Source: Planctomycetota bacterium
Lineage (GTDB): Bacteria > Planctomycetota > Phycisphaerae > UBA1845
Length of the DNA stretch: 12,611 nt
NCBI GenBank assembly: GCA_022561255.1
Contig: JADFRO010000043.1
Span: 1 to 12,611 of the forward strand
Reading direction: 5' to 3'
In this document: positions 7,171 to 12,611 of the stretch, one piece after another
How positions within the stretch are numbered: the first letter of the stretch is position 1
Layout of the letters: each line of letters opens with the position of its first letter
Made by a program: the position numbers and the translations under genes
Notes under the pieces: generated by a model
What the model was told of the DNA's origin: nothing
What the model saw: only the letters and a program-made list of their open reading frames with translations
Database searches by the model: none

Positions 7171-9231
7171 CTAATGTCGTGCAAGAACATCTCGAAACTC
7201 TCTCCGTACTCTTAGGTACAGGCCGAAGTCGTCTTCCTGGGAATCGGGCAGGTCGAGGCGATCGTACTCGAACGTCAACTCGCCCGAAAGATCGCCGAAG
7301 ACGTACTCCACTCCGGCTGCGACGTCCCATGCGTGCGTTCTGCCGTCGGAGGAATCGTTCTCCAAGCGGTAGGCGATGCGATGAAGCGTTGACCAGGATT
7401 CACTCAGCCGGCGCCGGTGGTCCAATTCCAGGTCGAGCATGATGACGTCTCGATCGTCAAAGCCACCCTCGAAGAACAGTTGGGACAAGCGTGCGGAAGC
7501 ATCCAGCGTGTGGTCGGCGCTCTGGATCAGGTGGACCAAGCCTCGAAGGTGATACGCGTCGTACGGATCGATCGAGTCGTCGAAGATTTCCAGCTCGGCG
7601 CCCAGCGAATACTTCTTGCGTTCGTAACGAACCCCGAGTCGGTGGTGATTGGTGCGATCGGCTCGCCGAAGAAACCCGCTCGAAACTTCGTCTTCCTGGT
7701 TGCGATAGGAGACGCGGTAGTAGGGCGTCCAACCGTTGGAAAACCGTTGTTCGAGGCTGAAGTCGACTCGAATGGTGTCGAGCTTGCCGCGTGCGGGTGT
7801 GCGGAACATGTAGTCGACCAGCACCGTATCGCCGTCGGCGATCTGTCCGGTCAAAATGCGCGCGATGCGCGTCACATTGCTGTGAATCAGCACGGTATAG
7901 TCCAGCCCACGGCGATAAATACGCCGGTTTCCCGCATCCGTTACGACAACGCCGGCCCGTACGACGTTGCGGTTGCGGAGAATGATCGGGACCGGATCAC
8001 GGAACGCATGCGCTTCGTTGATCACGAGCCGCCGACCGTTACCACCCCTTACGTCTTCCGTGTCGTACGCCAGGGCGAGGTTGGCGTACAGGTGCCCGAA
8101 GCGGTTCCGGCGGTTGTATTGCCAGTCCACGGACGCGCCGTACTGACTGGTCTGCACGTCGTCCTCAACGTCCTCGTACAAAGCGAAGACGCCCGCTGTC
8201 GTCGTTAGATTTGTGTACATCTGATGAATCAGTTGGAAGTCAGCCCGGTGCGTTTCCACGTCCAGCCCTTCATAGCGCTCTTTGTTGAACTGATAGGTGT
8301 AGATCGTTTGCAGGTCGTCGGTGTGATGTAGGGTGAGGCGCGGGCCGATCTCGAACAGATCCCTTGCGAAATCGCCGCTCTCCTCCTGCCAGTGAATCAA
8401 CGTGCGAATTTCGTTTTGAACCCCGTCGCCGAAGGCCAATCGGTGCTCGATGCGAAGCAGATCACGCGTCGTCTGAAACGGCCTTCGCGAACCCTGGTAC
8501 TCTTGTTTCGTCTCGGCGTGCTCGTACGAAAGCTTGATCCCCTCGTGCTCGTTGATCTTCCACTCGATTCCGTAGTGCAGCGTGCTCTCGGTGAAGTGTT
8601 CGTCGTCGCGTTTTCGCGTGTTGCCGGTTCGATCCGTTTCGGTGTAATCGTAGGACAACTCCATCGGGAGCTTGTCGTCGGAGAGTACCCAGCTCGTTCC
8701 AAAGCCCGAGCGCCGCTCTCTCAGGGTCGGTTGAAATCGCCGAGTGATCCGGTCGTCCCGCCGCAGACCGTACACCGATCCGGAGACCTTTTGGCCTTGA
8801 AACAAGTTGAGTCGCAGATCGTATTGCAGCAGGTACGCGCCGTCGCGGTCACTTTCTCTGAATGCTCCTATCGTCTCTTTGAAATGACTTTGTGTGAGGG
8901 CGAAGCTCAGTTCGCCGCCGAAGTTGATCAACGCCGGATCCAGGATGGACCCGCTGAGCTGAAGGCCCAGACGTTCTTCGAAGAGGCGGTCGCGGTTGCG
9001 CTGCGATCGTTGGCTTAACAAACGCCCGCGCCCCGGCGTCTCGACACGGTTGCGCGAGATGTCCGCTTCAAATTCCAAATAGGCGTCGAGGTAATCGAGC
9101 GTGAGGTATCGTGGCGCAGAGGCCTGGGGGTGGTCGGTGCCCGTGCCGAAGGCGATGGTTGATGGTAACAGGGACAACGCGAGGACGAAGCCGCGCCACA
9201 GATTACAAGAGGTGTCGCCCGCACACCGCAT
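7171..9231 (-). CDS. Outer-membrane beta-barrel (porin-like), first gene of the operon
   Basis: This is a 686-residue protein from the ATG at 9231, supported by AAGGGG 6 bases upstream and a signal peptide (hydrophobic residues ~14-28, cleavage near AFG). The mature part is a long series of amphipathic strands with alternating hydrophobic and charged residues separated by Asp/Glu/Arg-rich loops, for example residues 131-160, 188-240, 305-350 and 530-552. This is the appearance of a large outer-membrane barrel of 20 or more strands. It ends shortly after a strand (LYLRVRREF) with seven further residues. Residues ~400-476 do not look like barrel strands but like a small beta-sandwich domain (VVVTDAG, YRRGLDYTV, then IADGDTVLVDY). 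The size fits MtrB/PioB-type barrels that sheath a multiheme cytochrome, but the N-terminal CXXC of MtrB is absent and there is no Cys after the signal. Barrel topology is well supported; the conduit role rests on the operon. Confidence 0.82.
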   Translation of the reverse strand: MRCAGDTSCNLWRGFVLALSLLPSTIAFGTGTDHPQASAPRYLTLDYLDAYLEFEADISRNRVETPGRGRLLSQRSQRNRDRLFEERLGLQLSGSILDPALINFGGELSFALTQSHFKETIGAFRESDRDGAYLLQYDLRLNLFQGQKVSGSVYGLRRDDRITRRFQPTLRERRSGFGTSWVLSDDKLPMELSYDYTETDRTGNTRKRDDEHFTESTLHYGIEWKINEHEGIKLSYEHAETKQEYQGSRRPFQTTRDLLRIEHRLAFGDGVQNEIRTLIHWQEESGDFARDLFEIGPRLTLHHTDDLQTIYTYQFNKERYEGLDVETHRADFQLIHQMYTNLTTTAGVFALYEDVEDDVQTSQYGASVDWQYNRRNRFGHLYANLALAYDTEDVRGGNGRRLVINEAHAFRDPVPIILRNRNVVRAGVVVTDAGNRRIYRRGLDYTVLIHSNVTRIARILTGQIADGDTVLVDYMFRTPARGKLDTIRVDFSLEQRFSNGWTPYYRVSYRNQEDEVSSGFLRRADRTNHHRLGVRYERKKYSLGAELEIFDDSIDPYDAYHLRGLVHLIQSADHTLDASARLSQLFFEGGFDDRDVIMLDLELDHRRRLSESWSTLHRIAYRLENDSSDGRTHAWDVAAGVEYVFGDLSGELTFEYDRLDLPDSQEDDFGLYLRVRREFRDVLARH

Positions 9232-9237
9232 CCGTGG

Positions 9238-9243
9238 CCCCTT
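9238..9243 (-). promoter_or_regulatory. Ribosome binding site of the beta-barrel gene
   Basis: AAGGGG ends 6 bases before the ATG at 9231. It decides that start over the longer open frame, which continues upstream without a signal peptide. Confidence 0.6.
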
Positions 9244-9297
9244 AACGCACTTGCGAATTGCCCTCGACGCCGCACCGAGCCAAACTGTTACCGGCGT

Positions 9298-9326
9298 GGT
9301 ATAGGCGATCGGACGCGCAGTGGCAA
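9298..9326 (-). promoter_or_regulatory. Candidate sigma-70-type promoter of the barrel-cytochrome operon
   Basis: On the minus strand, TTGCCA (9326-9321, 5 of 6 to TTGACA) and TATACC (9303-9298, 4 of 6 to TATAAT) are separated by exactly 17 bases. Transcription would begin near 9291, giving a leader of about 60 bases before the ATG at 9231. It sits in the 231-base divergent region shared with the pentaheme gene, so a regulator bound there could act on both. This was read by eye only. Confidence 0.42.
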
Positions 9327-9449
9327 CAGGAAAGTTCCTACGCGTCGTCGTCTGTGCCCGCGCCGGATCTCCGATTGGCAAGTATCCTGGCACGACGCGC
9401 GCTCTTGAATCGCCGGAGCTTGGCGGTATCGTGGTTCCCGCATAGAAGT

Positions 9450-9454
9450 GAGGA
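9450..9454 (+). promoter_or_regulatory. Ribosome binding site selecting the GTG at 9463
   Basis: GAGGA lies 8 bases before the GTG at 9463. An earlier in-frame GTG at 9448 overlaps this site, so 9463 is the better start. Confidence 0.55.
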
Positions 9455-9462
9455 TCGTCGCT

Positions 9463-10089
9463 GTGAAAAGACATCCAACACATCGGCTTTACTACGCGAT
9501 GGCGGTTGGTTTGGCGACCGTTGCGGGGATGGTTGGCTGCTCGCAGGCAACGCGCGATCGGCTCAAGGCGTTCTTTTTCGAGATTCCCCCGGAAACGCAA
9601 GCTGCGACCGACGCGCCTGCGAAGAACGCCGGAGCCCACGAGGCCGAACCGCCCCGTCTTGTGATTCCAACTTCAGCCTACGCCTCGCTGCATCCACCCT
9701 TTGCCAAGCGAACTTGCAACGACTGCCACGACGCGACGGCCCGCATGGCTGTCCGCGTGGATTTGCTCGACGCATGCCGCCAATGTCATCAGCGGTATTT
9801 TAGCGACGAGGTTGGGCATGCTCCCGTCGGCCAGGGGGAGTGTATCGTCTGCCACGACGCACATCGCAGCGAACATCCGGCGCTATTGAAACTCTCGATC
9901 TTTGATACCTGCATCGAGTGTCACGACGAACCGGAGGATCTAAGCGAAGAAGCGCACGGCGTTACCGGTGTGGAGAACTGCACCAAATGCCATGACCCGC
10001 ACTTCGGGTCGGGGATGTTGCTGAAAACCACGCACCGCGTGGGTACGCCGGTGGATGTCACGGAACGTCGGGATGAATTCGATGATTAA
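9463..10089 (+). CDS. Pentaheme cytochrome c, probable lipoprotein
   Basis: This is a 208-residue protein from the GTG at 9463. The N-terminus is a short basic stretch and a hydrophobic core ending in GMVGC, a slightly off-consensus lipobox that makes Cys26 a likely lipid anchor. After a Pro/Ala-rich linker (about residues 40-70), five CXXCH sites crowd into 93 residues: CNDCH (85-89), CRQCH (105-109), CIVCH (127-131), CIECH (150-154) and CTKCH (173-177). The form CxxCHDAH / CxxCHDPH is that of the doubled-CXXCH family. Eight other His after the signal (59, 77, 119, 134, 138, 165, 180, 191) are enough for bis-His ligation. The tail is short, hydrophilic and acidic (ERRDEFDD). It is transcribed away from the beta-barrel operon from a shared intergenic region, which suggests a joint role. 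A membrane-anchored carrier feeding or receiving electrons at the barrel is inferred; which membrane holds the anchor cannot be told. Confidence 0.9.
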   Translation: MKRHPTHRLYYAMAVGLATVAGMVGCSQATRDRLKAFFFEIPPETQAATDAPAKNAGAHEAEPPRLVIPTSAYASLHPPFAKRTCNDCHDATARMAVRVDLLDACRQCHQRYFSDEVGHAPVGQGECIVCHDAHRSEHPALLKLSIFDTCIECHDEPEDLSEEAHGVTGVENCTKCHDPHFGSGMLLKTTHRVGTPVDVTERRDEFDD

Positions 10090-10145
10090 CGGGAACGCGC
10101 ACATCGGCATGGAACTACGGCCGAAGAATTCTCTACGCCGGTCAC

Positions 10146-10158
10146 GACTACAGTAGTC
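10146..10158. repeat. Short perfect inverted repeat, possible operator
   Basis: GACTAC-A-GTAGTC is a perfect 6-base inverted repeat around one central base. It lies 56 bases past the pentaheme stop and 18 bases before a TATAAT hexamer (10177-10182). It could be a small regulator site; a chance occurrence is also possible. Confidence 0.25.
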
Positions 10159-10305
10159 TGACACCTGTGGAGCGCCTATAATCCTCGCGTGGAGCGGAGG
10201 GGGGTGTCCGTGCCGGGGGTCGACGTCCCAGTCACCTCAGTTGCAAGCCTAGCCTGACCGATATCAACGACGTGCAGTGGGCTCCCACGCTCGCTGAGGG
10301 GAGAT

Positions 10306-10334
10306 TTGTTATCGGACGTTAATTGTGATATCAT
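10306..10334 (+). promoter_or_regulatory. Candidate promoter of the TSP3 protein gene
   Basis: TTGTTA (10306-10311, 4 of 6 to TTGACA) and TATCAT (10329-10334, 5 of 6 to TATAAT) are separated by 17 bases in a locally AT-rich patch. The start of transcription would be near 10341, about 90 bases before the ATG at 10432. Read by eye. Confidence 0.4.
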
Positions 10335-10418
10335 TAAGAGCCCGAGCGCGGTTGCGAAGGCATGCCGGGTTCGCTAACGTGCCGGATTGGTTAATTTGGT
10401 GAAACTCTCAAAACTTTC

Positions 10419-10425
10419 GAGGTGG
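10419..10425 (+). promoter_or_regulatory. Ribosome binding site selecting the ATG at 10432
   Basis: GAGGTGG, a close match to the anti-Shine-Dalgarno partner, ends 6 bases before the ATG at 10432. It argues against the in-frame TTG at 10387 and GTG at 10399. Confidence 0.6.
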
Positions 10426-10431
10426 TCTACT

Positions 10432-12432
10432 ATGAGTCTGAATCGGTTTGCGGGTTGCGGTCCTGCCCTTCGAGTCTCCACGTTGCTCGCGACGCTGGCG
10501 TTTTGCGTGATGCTTGGCTGCGGAAACCTTGGCAGCGGTTGTCAGGGCGGCGGGACGGCCGACGACCTGGACGGCGACGGCGTACCCAATCTTAGCGACA
10601 ACTGTCCCATGGACGCCAACCCGGGCCAGGAGGACGCGGACGGTGACGGCGTCGGGGATGTCTGCGAGGCGGGTGCGGGACAGGGTGATGCCGACGGCGA
10701 TGGTGTCACCAACGCTCTCGATAACTGTCGCGACGTGGCCAACGCCGATCAGGCGGATGCTGACGGCGACGGCGTGGGCGACGTGTGCGACAACTGCGTC
10801 AACGACGCGAACAGCGATCAAGCGGACTTGGACGGCGATGATGTCGGCGACGAGTGCGAAGACGATCGTGATGGCGACGGCGTGCTCGATGTGACGGACA
10901 ATTGTCTAACCGAATCGAACGCCGGCCAGGAAGATGGCGACGGCGATGGCGTCGGTGACGCGTGTGACAACAGCCCCAACGACCCCAATCCCGGTCAGGA
11001 CGATGCGGACGGGGACGGTGTAGGTGACGCGAGCGACAATTGCGCTAACGACGCGAACGCGGATCAGGCCGACGAGGACGGGGACGGTGTCGGCGACGCG
11101 TGCGACAACTGCCCGGCCGATGCCAATGCCGATCAGGCGGACTCCAACAGTGACGGCGAGGGCGACGCCTGTGAAGGTGACGGCGACGGCGACGGCATCG
11201 CGAACGATGAGGACAACTGCATCGACGAACCAAACGCGGATCAGGCAGATGGCGATCAGGACGGTGTCGGAGACGCGTGCGACAACTGTACGACGGTGCC
11301 TAACGGTCCGACGTTGGGTACGTGCAGCGAGGGTGACAGCGGAATCTGCACGAGCGACCCGAACTGCGATACGACCCCCGGGGCGGGCGACGGCGTGTGC
11401 AGTATGAACCAGGAAGATTCCGAGGGCGGCGGTGTCGGTGACGGCGTCGGTGACGTCTGCGACAACTGCCTCACCGTGGCCAATCCCAACCAGGAAGACG
11501 GCGACGGCGATGGAACGGGTGACGCCTGTCCGGATGGCGGTGGCGGTACACCGCCACAGTCGCTGACCGTGAACGCGTCGGTAAGTCCGTCGAATCCGTT
11601 CCCATGTGATGAGGTAACGCTCAACGCGACGTCGGTACCAGCTGGTGCGGCGATCACCTGGACGCAAACGTCGGGGTTCCCACTGGGGATTGCCAGCGCG
11701 GCCAACCCACTCATCTTTTTCGCCCCCGCAGATCCCAACGACTCGCCGGGGAACCTCAAATTCACGGCAACTGCGGTGCGAGAGGGTTTCAGCAACGGTA
11801 CAGCGATTGTGGACGTCAACGTCAGGGACTTCACCTCCGACCCTGATCTTGCGGACACAACCAAGAGCAGTGGTTCGGCCCAGCCCGGTGAGAGCGTACA
11901 GCTAACGCTGTCGGTGGCCTTTCGTGATCCGTGGCAGGCGACGTGGCGCCAAGTCGCAGGTAACATGCCGGTGGTAGAGGAGCTTACGCCGGACGGCGAC
12001 AACATCAGCGCCTCGTTCGTGGCCCCGGCGGTAGAGACAACGACCACCCTGGACTTCGTGGCTGGACTCTGCGATCCGAACCTTCCGGGCGTTGGTTTCC
12101 TCGATGCTGCCTTGTCCGTCTCGGTTCAGGTGGCCGAGATTACATTCTTCGACTTGCCCGATACGATTGACGTCGGCGAATCCCTGCCCATGAACGTTCC
12201 CGAAATCATCACGGTCACGGGAGCACCGGACGGGTTCGAGCTTTTGTTCATCGCATCCGCTAACGGAGAGCTGCCGCCGGGTGTCGTGCTCTCGATCGAC
12301 CCGAACACCGGCGTGCTGACGGTGACGTCCGGGGCGGACGGCGATACGTTCGATGTGACGGTCCAGGTGTTCGGCACCGCGGGCCTGCTTGTCGAAGCGA
12401 CCGACACGATCACGATCACCGAGCCGGAGTAA
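10432..12432 (+). CDS. Secreted Ca-binding thrombospondin type 3 repeat lipoprotein with Ig-like C-terminus
   Basis: This is a 666-residue protein from the ATG at 10432. Residues ~11-29 are hydrophobic and end in VMLGC, so Cys30 may be lipidated. Residues ~46-366 are ten thrombospondin type 3 units rich in DxDGDGVGD loops, the pattern that binds Ca2+ in this family; both the 23-residue and the ~36-residue spacings of classical TSP3 repeats occur. Residues ~375-666 are beta-rich. Two PKD/Ig-like stretches (~377-470 and ~480-570) are followed by a segment near the end with LPPGVVLSIDPNTGVLTV, the signature of the putative-Ig (He_PIG) type. The mature protein is extremely acidic. Such proteins are usually cell-surface or matrix components, whose Asp-rich array is stiffened by Ca2+. 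There is no sorting tail of the PEP-CTERM kind. It has its own promoter candidate, and no direct evidence ties it to the cytochrome genes. Confidence 0.9.
   Translation: MSLNRFAGCGPALRVSTLLATLAFCVMLGCGNLGSGCQGGGTADDLDGDGVPNLSDNCPMDANPGQEDADGDGVGDVCEAGAGQGDADGDGVTNALDNCRDVANADQADADGDGVGDVCDNCVNDANSDQADLDGDDVGDECEDDRDGDGVLDVTDNCLTESNAGQEDGDGDGVGDACDNSPNDPNPGQDDADGDGVGDASDNCANDANADQADEDGDGVGDACDNCPADANADQADSNSDGEGDACEGDGDGDGIANDEDNCIDEPNADQADGDQDGVGDACDNCTTVPNGPTLGTCSEGDSGICTSDPNCDTTPGAGDGVCSMNQEDSEGGGVGDGVGDVCDNCLTVANPNQEDGDGDGTGDACPDGGGGTPPQSLTVNASVSPSNPFPCDEVTLNATSVPAGAAITWTQTSGFPLGIASAANPLIFFAPADPNDSPGNLKFTATAVREGFSNGTAIVDVNVRDFTSDPDLADTTKSSGSAQPGESVQLTLSVAFRDPWQATWRQVAGNMPVVEELTPDGDNISASFVAPAVETTTTLDFVAGLCDPNLPGVGFLDAALSVSVQVAEITFFDLPDTIDVGESLPMNVPEIITVTGAPDGFELLFIASANGELPPGVVLSIDPNTGVLTVTSGADGDTFDVTVQVFGTAGLLVEATDTITITEPE
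10567..11529 (+). repeat. Tandem TSP3-coding repeat array
   Basis: About 960 bases code for ten Cys-bracketed Asp-rich units. Units that follow directly are 69 bases apart; others are 108 or 123 apart because extra Asp-rich loops are inserted. The DNA copies resemble one another through the shared GACGGCGACGGCGT-type phrase but are not identical, so this is an old array rather than a recent expansion. Confidence 0.85.
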
Positions 12433-12546
12433 GCGGATGTGATCTCATGTTGACGCTTGTGCGTTAGTGTTGCGTCACACCTAATTCGATGGGCTGGCCT
12501 GAACCGAGCCGCGACCGTAAAAGGGAGCGGACGATTGGAGATAGGA

Positions 12547-12568
12547 GTAGGGCGGGCTATTGCCCGCC
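12547..12568. repeat. REP-like palindrome, complete copy
   Basis: GTAGGGCGGGC, a TATT loop and GCCCGCC form a perfect 7-base stem (12551-12557 with 12562-12568). The 19 bases from 12547 recur exactly 46 bases later. Confidence 0.75.
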
Positions 12569-12592
12569 GCACACCCCCCGGACGCTTAAGAA

Positions 12593-12611
12593 GTAGGGCG
12601 GGCTATTGCCC
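12593..12611. repeat. REP-like palindrome, second copy cut by window end
   Basis: Nineteen bases are identical to 12547-12565. The window stops inside the right arm, so the array may continue beyond it. Confidence 0.72.

Larger units (their letters stand above)
10090..10431. other. Intergenic region upstream of the TSP3 protein gene
   Basis: This is 342 bases with no credible gene. It holds a 13-base perfect inverted repeat (10146-10158), an isolated TATAAT at 10177-10182 without a well-spaced -35, and a better -35/-10 pair at 10306-10334. The frame of the next gene can be read back to a TTG at 10387, but the ribosome binding site favours the ATG at 10432. No riboswitch or terminator with a T-run was recognised. 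Confidence 0.45.
12433..12611. other. 3' flank of the TSP3 gene
   Basis: No gene is visible in these 179 bases. A weak hairpin (TGACGC, TTGT loop, GCGTTA; 12451-12466) lies 18 bases after the stop but lacks a T-run, so I do not call it a terminator. The right half holds the REP-like repeats. Confidence 0.4.

Noticed and set aside
7417..8208. Plus-strand open frame of 263 residues inside the barrel gene
   Set aside because: The minus-strand barrel has a signal peptide, a ribosome binding site and strand periodicity; the plus frame has none of these.
9420..9447. TTGGCG ... TAGAAG as promoter of the pentaheme gene
   Set aside because: Spacing is 17, but both boxes are poor and the start would fall inside or after the ribosome binding site at 9450-9454.
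10104..10124. TCGGC ... GCCGA hairpin after the pentaheme gene as a terminator
   Set aside because: The stem is only 5 bases with an 11-base loop, and no T-run follows.
10200..10320. Possible c-di-GMP/cGAMP-type riboswitch before the TSP3 gene, since such switches occur near cytochrome genes in Geobacter
   Set aside because: A few GC-rich phrases are suggestive, but I cannot place the conserved core and paired stems. A covariance-model search of 10090-10431 would settle it.
10567..11529. Regular repeats considered as a CRISPR array
   Set aside because: The repeats are in frame, Asp-Gly coding and imperfect; no constant direct repeat with unique spacers exists.
10906..11667. Minus-strand Val/Arg/Ala-rich open frame opposite the TSP3 array
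   Set aside because: It is the mirror image of the repetitive Asp-Gly codons and has no start signal or family.

Overview
The window is GC-rich bacterial DNA that is almost fully coding. It is dominated by genes for exported multiheme c-type cytochromes and the cell-envelope proteins expected to work with them. The source looks like an uncultured, probably Planctomycetota-type, Gram-negative bacterium. Pointers are a TPR protein whose C-terminal part resembles planctomycetal TPR proteins (LATC, then a run ending GRPYR), an Asp-rich thrombospondin type 3 repeat protein, REP-like GCGGGC..GCCCGC palindromes, and many lipoprotein or Sec signal peptides. No rRNA or taxonomic marker gene is present, so this assignment is inference.

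Layout, left to right. (1) A TPR-repeat protein at 42-1316 (+), whose frame stays open to the left edge. (2) A 378-base gap with nothing recognisable. (3) A tetraheme c554-like cytochrome at 1695-2378 (+). (4) Converging on it, a five-gene block on the minus strand, read from 9231 down to 2427: a large outer-membrane beta-barrel, an NHL beta-propeller lipoprotein, a dodecaheme cytochrome, a tetraheme cytochrome, and a second NHL propeller lipoprotein. The last four genes are joined by three successive 4-base ATGA stop/start overlaps. (5) Divergent from the barrel, a pentaheme cytochrome lipoprotein at 9463-10089 (+). (6) A 342-base gap with a plausible promoter, then a secreted Ca-binding TSP3-repeat lipoprotein with Ig-like C-terminal domains at 10432-12432 (+). 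(7) A right-hand edge carrying two copies of a REP-like palindrome, the second cut by the window end.

How they may work together. A barrel, periplasmic-type doubled-CXXCH cytochromes and surface-type lipoproteins in one operon is the general design of a porin-cytochrome conduit for extracellular electron transfer. Here the partners differ from the textbook Mtr/Pcc systems: two six-bladed NHL propeller lipoproteins take part, and a pentaheme lipoprotein is encoded divergently. I count 25 candidate heme sites in four proteins (4 + 12 + 4 + 5), one of them the unusual CX3CH. Electron transfer across the outer membrane is an inference from gene content. The donor, acceptor and direction cannot be read from the sequence. 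No heme-attachment or cytochrome-maturation genes lie in the window.
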